From: Tanypteryx hageni
Taxonomy: Eukaryota > Arthropoda > Insecta > Odonata > Petaluridae
NCBI GenBank assembly: GCA_028673005.1
Contig: CM054113.1
Location: 213,519,504 to 213,583,503, forward strand
DNA length: 64,000 nucleotides
Reading direction: 5' to 3'
The notes below the pieces were generated by a model. It was not told the DNA's origin. It saw nothing but the letters and a program-made list of their open reading frames with translations, and ran no database searches. A program made the position numbers and the translations under genes. Positions 38,190 to 49,069 of the stretch are shown piece after piece. The stretch's first letter is position 1. Every line of letters begins with the position of its first letter.

Positions 38190-39235
38190 TGTGAAATTTA
38201 AAAAAAATATCGCTTGAATTGCCTTTCTGAAAAGTGTACAATAAATCCGTTCTATACGTCGCCTGGTGACACTTGGTTTCATGAAATGAATTGAGGATCG
38301 TAATTTGTCAAGCTTCGCGTCGCTTTATATATGCGTCGTTTTCGGAAAGCAAAAGATGAAATTCCAATTACAGATAAGCCGATGCTTTATTTCTTTATAA
38401 TATTTTGTGAGACCTATAGCAGAGTAGATTGTTGAGATTGCCGACTTAAAAACGGTTTTATCTTCTCCGCACTATAGTTCGATCAAGGAGTTCTATGTAG
38501 TTCAGGGAAACTTTTGTAGTTTTTGCAATAAATTGATTTTTCAGATTGCATTCAATTATATTGTATATTATATAATACTGCGTAAATAACCATTCCCTTT
38601 TCCTTAATGTCATCATGTTTCCACTCTTCGTCCGCATACATTTCCAATAATAAGCTTCAGAATAATTTCAGAGAAGTTATACAATTAGTATTATTTTATC
38701 TATTCATTTTGTTCGCCTATTTTTGAGATACGATTTCCCAATTACTATATTATCATATTTATTTGGATTAAGTATTACAAAAAAACGACTGCAAGGAAAG
38801 CAACGCCTACTTTTACCATTATCTACACGGGAAGATAATATTTTGCTATATGTCGTTTTGCTAAACGTCAAAGTTTTAAAGAACGCATCTCCGAAGTAGA
38901 GCAAGAACTTGCTGTACGTATTTTTTAATTCGACTCAAGTATTGCGCGGGCTTAATATGATTTTAATTAAGGTCGCCAAATGAAACGCGTTTATTAACAG
39001 ATTACTGAATTTTAATATGATGTGTAAATAATTGTATTTTGAGACGTTAAATTGTATGATAACACTGACTGTGATTTATTTTAGGTTTCCACACCTCAAG
39101 GCACTAAAATAAAACCAAGAGTTCAGTTCAAACAATAGTACTTAAGAAGGATAAATCGAAACAAATAAGTGCATATCTTTGGAATCACCAATTGCCATGG
39201 AAAGTTTATAAAAAATCAGATTCGTAAATTGGTTA
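38190..39235. other. Intronic sequence, nothing recognised
   Basis: AT-rich; I see no termini, RNA genes or exons. Confidence 0.4.
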
Positions 39236-39239
39236 AAGT

Positions 39240-40145
39240 GCAGCCGTATTCTGTGATGATTCGCCCGAAAGTAAATTATAAATAAGTAGGTATATACACG
39301 GGTTACCCGTGGTACAGAAGTGCTTTTCGTCAAATTCGCCGTAGTATAACCGTATAATTATTTTTTCTTTAATTGTGGTAGCTCTGCTTTTTAGATCCAT
39401 TCCAAGCATGTTCATTTGGTTAAGTCATTCTACACTCACCCTCCCTACGAAATTTCTTTGAAATCGGTTAAGCAAATTCCTTCCAAATTCATAGTTACAG
39501 AAAAATTCTAACATTGATAATGTTATTGCCATGTTTAGCCAATCCTGTTGGAATATGCTATTTTGATTATTTATTTATAAGAAGATTACACATAAGATAC
39601 TTGGTTAAAATCCATGAGGTCAGTTCTCTAGAAATACGTGTAAAATAAATATTATTTTACTTTTTATTGTGGTAGCCCCGATCTTTAGCTTCACTTTAAT
39701 TGTGGCACTCATGTTTAGCTGGTACGTCCAAAATATACTTTTATGGTTTTGTATATATGTGTGCATTATAAATATTAAATATGGTTAAAATTGATGTGGA
39801 CAGTTCAACACAAATATGTGTAAAAAGAAATTTTATTATTCCTTGTATTGTGAACTTGCTTTCTATATTTATACTAAACATGTTTATTTTGTTTTTTGTG
39901 TTGCACACCTCCATCGTTAAAAACTTCGTTGAAATAGATTTGGCTAATTCCTTCAAAATTCATCATTACCGAAATGATTTATTTTGTAATTGTGGCACCC
40001 CTGCTGAGTCAATCCTGTCCAAATATGTCATTTTCGTCATGTATTTATGTGAAATTTCTATCTATCAAATTTGGCTGAACAGGTTATGCCAATTCTTCCC
40101 TGATGTATGCGTACGGACGGACGGACATCACGAAAATAATAGTGC
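39240..40145 (-). repeat. ~0.9-kb interspersed repeat, inverted relative of 21055-22080 (arm 2)
   Basis: The reverse complement of 39300-39360 reads 'gacgaaaagcacttctgta' and onwards like 21998-22020. 39600-39665 mirrors 21680-21735 ('tttctagagaactgacctca'), and 39930-39975 mirrors the 'gaattttggaaggaattggc' unit. The outer end carries GTCCGTCCGTCCGTACGC (minus strand, near 40125-40108). Arm 2 is shorter by about one internal unit. Confidence 0.75.
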
Positions 40146-40149
40146 TTTT

Positions 40150-42170
40150 CAGCAATGACGAATCATGCATCCAAAATTCACATCTGGTTTTTCATGATTT
40201 TGTTATAGCTATTGGAGATGCTTAAGATAAGCACTTATTTTTTCAATTTTTTATTCTCATATTCAAATTTTTTAAATTTGAATTTAGCCATAAGACGAGA
40301 TCAATAATATTCTTTTGATCCAAGGATCTCGCAATCTTAATCTCGTTTTTCTTCCAAACCGTTATTCGAAAATGTCTTTTTCCTCTCTACAAATAAAGAG
40401 CTGAGTAAAATATTATACTTAAAACTATATCAGGATTAGAGGAAAAATTCCCTTCGAATTCAAAATTTTTTATTCATTATTCTACCTTTTACAAAAAAAA
40501 GAAATCCTCTTTGAAGAGTTATCTTTTCCGTATTTCTGCCAGCTGTTGCCTCATCCCCTTCAATAAGGCTATTTCTCTTTATGTCTATCTATACCCTACT
40601 TCCTCACTTTCTTCATCTCTCCCCATTCCTTTACGTTCAGTCATTTCCTTCCACTTAATCTTCTACGTTTCCTTCTTCCTTTCCTTTCACCCATTCGTCA
40701 TCCCTCTCATCTCCTTCCCTTCTCTCTCTCTCTCTCTTTCGCAACCTCAAAGACTAACCTCAACTCCCATTAATTACACCGATTGCGGTGCTTGTTTCGA
40801 ACCTCTAGCTTCGAATTCCGTCTCCCATAAAGAACCAGAATTACACTGGCGAGGGACAACTGCTGCTCCTAGACAGATCGCTCTGAATCTGCTCCGAACT
40901 AGGACTGCGGTTCCGTGCATGTGCGCGCGCGAGCGTGTGCGTGTTTGTGTGAACGCCTGGGTGAAAGTGCGGGTCAAACGCGCACGTCGTTCAATCTCTC
41001 TGGATTTTTGGATGCGTTTTCCCGGAAGTCGTCGATAACTCATTGTCTCGAGCAGAAAGAGAAACGAAATGAAGCGGAATTATCGGACGTTACTTAGTAA
41101 CGATCGGCGTCCTTTGCTTCTCCGCTATCCGTTCAGAGTGTTCTCGCATTGTTTCCATTCTCTCAACCTAATTCTCTCGTTCCTCTCAAAACGTCACCTT
41201 CTGAAAAGGCACCTTTAGCTGTTTATCTCATTCCTTCGCGTCTGATCGGATTTAAAACAACCTCGAGAATGGGAATTGTAGAAATAGTTTTTTTTTAATC
41301 TTGAAAGATTTCTCCAGAAACGTTGAAAGAATATTTATTTTTAATTTCATAAATCTTCTTGCGTAAAAGGATGAAAATTGTGCGGAAAATTTCCAAGGGC
41401 GAAACGAACACCTTTCCAAGGCATATTTAAAACAATAAATGAATTTCGGGAAGACTTCTGAATAATTAAAGCTAAAATAATCATTGGCTGATTTGGAGAC
41501 GGATGAAACTAGCGTTAACATCAGCACGTTATTTTTACAGGGTATGCGAAAATCGAAAACAATAAAATTAAATCCTAGAAAAATATTAAAATTATGAATA
41601 CACTGAATAAGCTAGCCTAAAAGGGATAAAGGAGAACGAAGGATTGACCGGTTAATCGAAACTTTGGCAATCTCGAGTCTCAGTCGGTAATAAATTCAAA
41701 CGATGAGTAGAATAAAAACGACAATCAACGACATTAAACCAATCAGAATTCCGCGGGCAGCAAACATTTGCAGCATTAAACATTAAAATCACTCAATGCA
41801 TAACACGTAATCCCGTCCCAAGAAAATCGCTTACAGCAGTCAGGCACAAGAACAAGTCATATACAATGCAATTCAGTAAAGATAATCCCCGCAAGAAGCG
41901 TAGAATAAATTTTACGCTTGTCTCTCAGTATGTAAGTGTGGAAGTGAAGCATCGAATTTTTTAACGTAAGTTTGCAGGCTAGATAAAGCGACGTGATTCA
42001 AATTCGGTATTGTCACTCTTTCTATTTAAAGTCTTTATTGGTAACGATTAAATTGAAGATCTAACATAGGACTAAGGAGGTGAAATTAATAATTTTTTTC
42101 TGTTAATATGGCAGCCCTGATTGAGTGATCTGACTCCAGTATGCCATTTATATCCAGTACATATGCATCC
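40150..42170. other. Intronic sequence with CT microsatellite at 40715-40740
   Basis: Besides a (TC)n run and a CG-dinucleotide-rich patch (40915-40990), nothing is recognised. Confidence 0.4.
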
Positions 42171-42179
42171 AATTATACT

Positions 42180-42640
42180 CTCTATTATTCCTGAAACATG
42201 CACTGATTTACTCTAAGACACAGAGTTTCCTCCAAACACAAGTTTGTCCCTGCGACTTTCATAGAATTTTGGTTTTCCCGTTTAAACTGGAGGTTGCCCC
42301 TGAAACATATACTTCCCAAATGACATTATCTCCATCCTCCATTCTGCACAATTTCCCCTCCGGATTCAACTTCGTCTCTCCTGATGATAATTTTCCGTGA
42401 CATTTAATTTTCAACCTACAATTTCTCCGTGGAACATTCCTCTCCCTCCACTATTTTCTTCCTGAAACATCTTTTCCTACTTGACCCTTTTCTTCAGCAA
42501 GACATTACTCCGATCTATATTATTTTGGTTCGCCATCATATACCTTATACTTTTTCTAGTTTTCCCCTGTAACGCATACCTCCCTTTTCACGCACTACGC
42601 TGCTTTGCCCCTGGAATTAGCATTTCCCTAATTGCGTCTT
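42180..42640 (+). repeat. Degenerate CT-rich minisatellite-like array
   Basis: Variants of TTCCTGAAACAT recur irregularly: 42190, 42297, 42398 (CCGTGACAT), 42431 (CCGTGGAACAT), 42466, 42566 (CCTGTAACGCAT) and 42608 (CCTGGAATTAGCAT). CT-rich spacers separate them. The period is not constant. It looks like an old diverged tandem array; no coding potential. Confidence 0.4.
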
Positions 42641-42649
42641 TCTCGTTTT

Positions 42650-44520
42650 AATCACGTTCTTCATACTTATTCTTAGATTTCACACCAACTCTTTTGGAAC
42701 CAATCTTAGGGTAGAAAGAGGGAAACTTGTTGATGCAATGAAAGTAAAATGTGTAGCATAAAGTAGGTAGGCGAAATTTGTTTCACTTACTCAGAAATTG
42801 AAATTATGATTTTTTATTAGTTAGGTTGAAGCCCTGATATATTTAGAATATATTATCTCAATACCAAATTTAATGAAGTTCTATAATCGACATACATGGC
42901 TGTTAGCTCAAATTCTTTTCCCGGCACAGAGACTCTGATTGAGAAAATTGTTCCGTGTGAGCCATTTTAAACAATCGTATTTATTTGACTGATAATTTAT
43001 AACCCTTATTGTGCAACATGGTACAGAAAACCTTTTTGTCATTCATTTCAATGAAAAGCAAAAATATAAAACACTAAAATGCATGCGTCTCTTAACAAGC
43101 CGAGATCCTCAGAATGGAACCGATGAAGCTACAAATAGTCAGTCAAGCGAAAGCCGATAAAAGGAGAGTTTACAACGCGATTAAATTATGATTTTATATA
43201 TGGAGATTGCGAATTACGAAGAATAAGATTAATTAGCAATCATTAAAAATAAAATTGCATTATTCTTTATAATGATGCAGCCACGAGAAGAGAATCGTTT
43301 ATACGAGTGGCAAGCATTTAGAAAAATCTAATCCGTGCATATATCATTTGAATATTTTCCGCGTTGCAACTTGTTTATCCATCCGTTGACACAGACATAC
43401 ACATGTGTGCACATGCTTACGTCCTCCAAAATGCCAGCCTTATCCCGCTCCTCCTCCAGATTACTTCTGTCCTAATTCCCTCTTAAGTCTTCTTCTACTA
43501 CACCGTTCCTGGCTCCCATAATACCCGAGCGTTCCGTCTGATGCGTTCCCGCTTACCCTTTCTTCCCACCGGTCTTATCCTCTCCTTCCGTTAACCTCCT
43601 CTCATTCATCCATTCCGGAACACTTCCCTGTGTTTCTTCCTCCCTCTCTTTCTCTGCATCCTCGTTCGATTCCTCACCCGAATGTCTCTTTCCCTCCCTA
43701 TCTTCCTTTTCAACAGAATTATTCGTCTCCAAGAACAACACCGCAGCTCACTTTGATGACTTTTCAGGCTAATCTCCGTGCTTTCCAAAAAAGGAAGTCT
43801 CCTCGTTTCCTTATCTTCCTCCGCTTTGTTCTGTCATCACTACACAGCCTACACTACGTTAAATTGTGATTAAAAGTACATTTCATGTAATTTATCTTGT
43901 TACTAGTAAAAGGTGCTTGATTTCTGCAAGCATTTTACCTCACCTTGAGAAACACATTAATTTTTCAGAGAGATATTTCATTGTTAGAAATATTAGTTTA
44001 ACTCAAAAAAGTTTTCACCTCTGCATCGATTTCCGTTCTTTCCTTATGGAAGAACATTGGAGTAAAAGTAATCCGTAAAATTTGTAATTTTAACAATATA
44101 CTTTTTCCACTGTGGGATACTAATGCCACACATCTCTGCCAAATTTTGATGCAATCTAGAAGTGAAATAGTGTTTAAATAATGGTTTAAATTTAAAAAAA
44201 TTTAATGGTCGAAATAACATCTTCATGGTAATTTTCAAATGTTTTTTGTACGTTTGCATTAATCTCTAAATAACTGAAATGTTTCAGCTCCCTAGCTGGT
44301 TCCTAGTACATAAACATTTATCTATTTGTTTAAACTTTAAGAATTTTTAGTCAAATTAATATATCAAAATTTCTATGATCTTTATTCGGTTATTTTATAA
44401 ATTTTACCTTTACAAAAAATGTCAGCTTCGCAGCATATTCAAATATACATAAATTTTAAAAATTTGTTTAAACATTTGCAAAGTTTTAGCAGCCGCATTA
44501 TTATTTTGTTTTTTAGTTTT
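42650..44520. other. Intronic sequence, nothing recognised
   Basis: CT-rich at 43430-43740; otherwise AT-rich. No supported features. Confidence 0.4.
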
Positions 44521-44559
44521 TTGACTTTTTAGTGAATTATGCACGTAATCCTAGCCACA

Positions 44560-44612
44560 TAAAAAATTTCAACTCTCTATCTCATCTGGAAGTGCCTGAA
44601 AATTAGTATCCT

Positions 44613-44691
<79 letters not shown>

Positions 44692-44815
44692 GGGCCAAAA
44701 CTGTCCTTTATGAATTTTCCCAATTTCGGATTTTTCTGTTTGATTGTTAAAAAACCTATAATCGTGCCAAATTTCAAGTCTCTAGCTCACCTGCAAGTGC
44801 CTAAACATTAGTATC
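44560..44815. repeat. 205-bp direct duplication enclosing a (TA)n microsatellite
   Basis: The (TA)n tract is 44615-44689. The sequence before it ('aatttcaactctctatctca', 'gtgcctgaaaattagtatcc') recurs after it at about 44768-44820 ('aatttcaagtctctagctca', 'gtgcctaaacattagtatcc'), 205 bp on. Confidence 0.75.
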
Positions 44816-44929
44816 CTCATGATATTTCATAAGTAAGAAGCAGCTATATAGTATAGAGATACGTTGTATTCTTTTTAATAGTATTGTTTATATTTCTCTT
44901 TGCCGTAATTTTGTTATTACTATGTATAA

Positions 44930-45085
44930 TGATTTATTCTGCGGTAAATGACAGTTGGGTTTAGGTGTGAAAGGGAACTTGCAAGTCTCAACCTCGTCCA
45001 AATAAAGGCACCTGTCTATCTTCAGTGCAAGAAAAGAACTTCATAGCCTCAATTCTGCCAAACGTTCGTCCGTCTGTCTCTTCCC
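44930..45085 (+). repeat. LINE 3'-end fragments
   Basis: Two successive pieces, 'gaacttgcaagtctcaacct' with 'caaataaaggcacctgtct' and 'gaacttcatagcctcaattc' with 'cgtccgtctgtctc', resemble the 3' end of the LINE at 61545-61615. They are probably severely 5'-truncated relatives. Confidence 0.5.
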
Positions 45086-45089
45086 TATA

Positions 45090-47240
45090 TCGCGTTTTCT
45101 CCCCTAAACGAGTCATCATGGGTAGTTTTGATTGTCTAAAATCGTTAATGAGGGCATGGTTGTCCGCAGGCGGCGTCTGGCTCCACGTGCAGCAGCAGCG
45201 GTGAGAAAGGTGCGCTCGGGAAAATGGAACTTTCTTCCACTTTGGAAGAGGTCACACGCTGAAAATGAAACCTCGGAGGGAGATGAATGCAGGAGGAAGG
45301 GGGCGATAGCGAAACGAAAGGTGGATTATTTTTATTATGGCAGACTCTCTCAGAGGACAGAGGGGAACTTATGAAAGGAAGAAAATATATTCTCTCTTCG
45401 TTTTTGGTCTCGCATTTCAAAGCGCGGCGCATTCCCGAAATAAAAAAACAAACGAATGGGTTGAAAAGAGAATTCTGAACTCCCGAGGGAAAAGAGCCGT
45501 GCGGAGGAATAAAGCATTGCCATTGTTTGAGAGGCGCAGTCCCTCCATTTTTATTTTTTTATCAGATTAAGCTCTTGTAGCGACAAAGTTTTCCGGCGAA
45601 TAAAGTTTCTGTTCGGCCCGTCTTTGAGCCGTAGTACGATGCTACTTTGCTGTGAAGTTTGTCCTCGAGAACTAGACTTTAGTATTGCAGAATAAAATCG
45701 TGGTACCGATACGTATCTTTTCAAGTGCCTAGTCGAGAGTCGATCCTGAGGAGGATCTGTTTAAATTAATTGGGCTATCTTCAACGTGGGACCTGTGGCG
45801 CGGCGAGATACGCTGATCTTTGGAGGTAAAAGCAACATCACGATCACTCGATAAAAATACGACATTTTAATGTTACGTATGCTAGCGTGGCTGTTTACTC
45901 TCTAATGAATGACCGCATGTGTATGCGTTAGTCTAAAAATCATATTTTATGAGGATGCATAGAGTTAGATGCGTCCCGTGAAATTAACATACCAGTTCCT
46001 CAATTCACCATCAAAATATAAGAAATGTGTTCTATTAAATTATATTTAAAAATTGAATCGTGGAAATCAAAAATCCCACAAGTCCAGAAAACCAATTTTT
46101 ACAGGAGACACTAACATCTGTGTCAAGGCAAAAATTTAATACAAATGCCTACAATATTTTTATGTTGTTAAGGTCTGCAGCATTAGTTTTCTATGGACAT
46201 AATTTTTATAGTTACAAGGCTTGCAACATATAGTCTATATGGCAGTCTCACTATTACCTCATTTCACCTAAATATGAACTTCCGTTGTTTTTGATTTTCA
46301 TGATTCAATTATGTAACGTATATAGCGGTTTTTATTATTTTCATCGTTCGTTTCATTTTGACAATATAAAAATTAATTGAGATATTGACGTAAAGACGGG
46401 GAGAATTTTTCCTATAGCCAATAACGCGTTCTCTTTGCAGGACATATCATTATGGTAATTTTAAAAATCTGAATTCAAACAATTTGGATGTAAAATTATA
46501 TTTAGCTATTTTTCTTAAGTAAAATGGTTTTAAATATAGAATTTTTCGTAAATAGTTTTCACATAATTGATTTAGATTTATTTTTAACACGCATTACGAA
46601 ATAAAGGAAGATTTTAAAATGAAAAGTGTCTGAATAGCCCAAATATATCTATAATTATGTATCATAAATTTTTACTATCATCAGTTGATTTGTAACAGTA
46701 TTTTCGTACATTACCTGTAAAACTGGGGAATTAATCGTTTTGCATTAAAACATGATAGAATTTCGTTAACACTAGATTTACAAATTTTTGTCATTGATGC
46801 CCAAATATAAAAATTTACACTAATCTTTCCTTGCAATCAACAATTAAGCATTTAGTGAGATATTGATTTCGCCGATCTTCTCAAATGTAACAAATATATA
46901 TTTTGTTATTTAAGATTAATTATTTAGTTCAAACAACAATTAAGAAATCTTTAATAAGCCTTCTATACTGTTGCAGTTATTGAATTTATCCTAATTATGA
47001 ATTGGACTAAATTGAGAACTCGATAATTTTTATCAGTATATAGTATGGGTGCATGATCTGCCACATTTGTTTCGATAAAAAAATAAAGGCAATCAAAGCC
47101 CACGCACCGAGGCCAAAAATGTGAAAACGAATCTGAAAGTATGATAGTAAAATTCTCATTCACCGAAATTGCTATTTGATGTGTTGGGACGGCACGGTAT
47201 AAATTTCTACGAAATGGGCGTGAGTTAATAAGCCGAACAA
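45090..47240. other. Intronic sequence, nothing recognised
   Basis: A GC-richer portion (45130-45480) has open frames on both strands without family resemblance. Confidence 0.4.
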
Positions 47241-47720
47241 CAACTTGGCGTTTCCTCCACCGCCTACACCGACTACATATACAAACGAAGGCACTCTCAA
47301 AGAGGGTTCGGAAGTGAGTTACTGCTTTGGCACCCTACCGCATGCCTCCCCTTCTCACCGTACCGCGTCCCCGCCTTATCTACCGACACCTACTCCCCAA
47401 TGCACCCTCCTCGCAGCGCCACCCCCTCCCCCGCACCGCCACTCACCACCGTGACGGCGATCAGCATGCACAGCAGGACGGCTAAGACGAAATTGCGCCA
47501 CAGCAGCGGATCCGCCACGTCCTCCCCCGCCGCCGTCGCCGCGGCCCCCTCCGTCCCGTTCCCCTCCAACGGTCGACCCGCCCCCGTCGCGGAGGCTTCG
47601 GGGGCGGGGGGCAGGCCGAGCAGGCCTTCTCCGCCCCCGCCGCCCTCGACTCCACCCTCCACTCAGCGGCTTCTCTGCTCCCCTCGCATGCCCTCCCCAT
47701 CCGCATTCGACGTTCTGCTC
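47240..47720. other. GC-rich island over receptor exon A
   Basis: The island has long C/G runs and many CpG dinucleotides in an otherwise AT-rich window, centred on exon A. On the minus strand, repeated G-runs could form G-quadruplexes in the RNA. Such tracts are prone to sequencing indels. Confidence 0.6.
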
Positions 47721-47776
47721 CTCCGCTCCCCCCTCACCCTTCGCTTCCTCCCATCGCCACTTCTCGCCGAAACCAC
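47447..47776 (-). CDS. TyrR: First recognisable coding exon of the same GPCR (N-terminal tail and first half of TM1)
   Basis: Seen on the minus strand: a strong acceptor (long T/C-rich tract, then TTTCACAG) at 47777, and a donor GTG followed by GTGAGT at 47446. This gives a 330-nt exon. The last 72 codons are open: a Gly/Ala/Pro-rich tail with one N-glycosylation sequon (NGT), then DPLLWRNFVLAVLLC and MLIAVTV, a hydrophobic half-helix. Joining it in phase 0 to the exon at 19552-19696 gives ...IAVTV then VGNTL, a proper TM1. Odd: in this frame a TGA lies at 47665-47663 and no in-frame ATG precedes TM1 downstream of it. Two ATGs (47706 and 47700) sit in a neighbouring frame. A one-base indel in the C/G homopolymers around 47590-47630 would connect them; an internal acceptor or damaged allele are alternatives. 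The exon is extremely GC-rich compared with the AT-rich surroundings. Function as for the downstream exon. Confidence 0.74.
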
Positions 47777-48459
47777 CTGTGAAAGATAAATTAAAATAAG
47801 AGGAATTAAAATAAAAAGAAATATGGGACAAATGAGGTTGGTGTTGGAACTGGAGGGGCTGTCACTCGAGGGGCATTTTCTTCATACGATTTGAAGGAAC
47901 TGCTTTTAGTTTAACTTTATAATAAAGCTATTGATACTTATGAGCGAGTGATATTTTTAAAAATGTATACGTATATATACGCATTTAAAACCGGAACTGG
48001 TATCAAAAAATTTATATTTATTTTAGCAATTTTATTATAAACTAATATCGTAAAATAACTTTTATTCAGAATTTAATAGTTGTTTTTATTCCTCACTCTT
48101 AGTAACACTTAACTTTGGATGTGTCCCTGCTTGTTCAGCCTCACAGTATATATTAATATTAAGGAAGCAGACCATTTTTTCTCAAAATGTCTGTGTTAGA
48201 TTTCTGACGGAGTACATGAAACACGTTTCTGCGGGTTGTTTTTATTTTATTAGTAATGATATTTTAAAAATGGATCTTCAGCACGGCGATTGACCAGATA
48301 GATTTCAATTTTACGACCCTTGGTCAAGACTGATATTTTTACTCCAGCTTTGTATTGGTCATAAATAATAACAAGATGGAAAAGTATACTCCATAAATGG
48401 AATACACTGAGATTCCAAAGGCGTTCTTAATGTGAAATACGTATGAATCGGTATCGAAA

Positions 48460-48860
48460 GATTCTCGAATTTTTATCCCCGAAACTGTAAGTCGTAATTA
48501 TATGATCTCGGGGACTATCCTGTAGTAAATGATGTTCTCTATCCAAATAAATTTTTAAATCTAAACCTCACAGATCATAAAAGAGCATGGGAGAGAAATA
48601 TGTGGTTTTTTAATTGTTGTTTGCTGAGAGAACCCTCTTCGCAATCGATGTAAACAAAATGTGAGATGCTTGCTCGGGATTTTCTCGAATTTTTATCTCC
48701 GAAACCATAACTCGTAATTACGTGGTCTTTCAAACTTTCTTGTAGAAAATGCTGTTCTCTATTTGAATAAATTTTTTAATCTATGCCTTACAGATCATAT
48801 AAGAGCTAGGGAGAGAAAAGTTTAGTATTTCATTGTTGCTTGACGGATGCCATTTAACGA
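48460..48860. repeat. Tandem duplication, period 220 bp
   Basis: TCTCGAATTTTTATC followed by 'ccgaaactgtaagtcgtaat' at 48463 recurs from 48683 with about 80% identity by eye. It includes 'gatgttctctatccaaataa' versus 'gctgttctctatttgaataa' and 'cagatcata.aagagc..gg'. It continues to a GACGGACGGATCAGACGTAA signature at 49020-49040, probably the end of the same dispersed repeat in minus orientation. Confidence 0.7.
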
Positions 48861-49069
48861 GATGCGAGTATAAGTTTATTCAAGTAATTATGTAAAGTGG
48901 AAGTTCTAATTGGCGGATTCAGTTCAAAATCATAATTGGGCGATAAATTTTAATAACGATCACTCATACTTAATGTAATTAAAATCCATCAAGCAGTTTA
49001 AGAGATGAAAAGTTACGACAGACGGACGGATCAGACGTAAGGCTATTACTGCTTCACCGGTCAAGAATG

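Larger units (their letters stand above)
19697..47446 (-). other. 27,750-bp phase-0 intron of the GPCR gene
   Basis: The interval is bounded by a GTGAGT donor (47446-47441) and a pyrimidine-tract CAG acceptor (19699-19697). It splits TM1 just before the GN motif, and the flanking coding frames agree. It contains the 1-kb inverted repeats, the gypsy remnant, SINEs, a piggyBac-like MITE and TA microsatellites. I recognise no other protein-coding gene inside it. Intron status is inferred from the paired exons, without transcript data. Confidence 0.72.

Noticed and set aside
40511..41038. A 175-codon open frame on the plus strand
   Set aside because: It is driven by CT-rich low complexity, overlaps open frames in other phases and has no domain or splice context.
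47376..47831. The 151-codon minus-strand frame overlapping receptor exon A
   Set aside because: It runs through the acceptor and donor and lacks the TM1 sequence. It is a GC-driven shadow of the exon.
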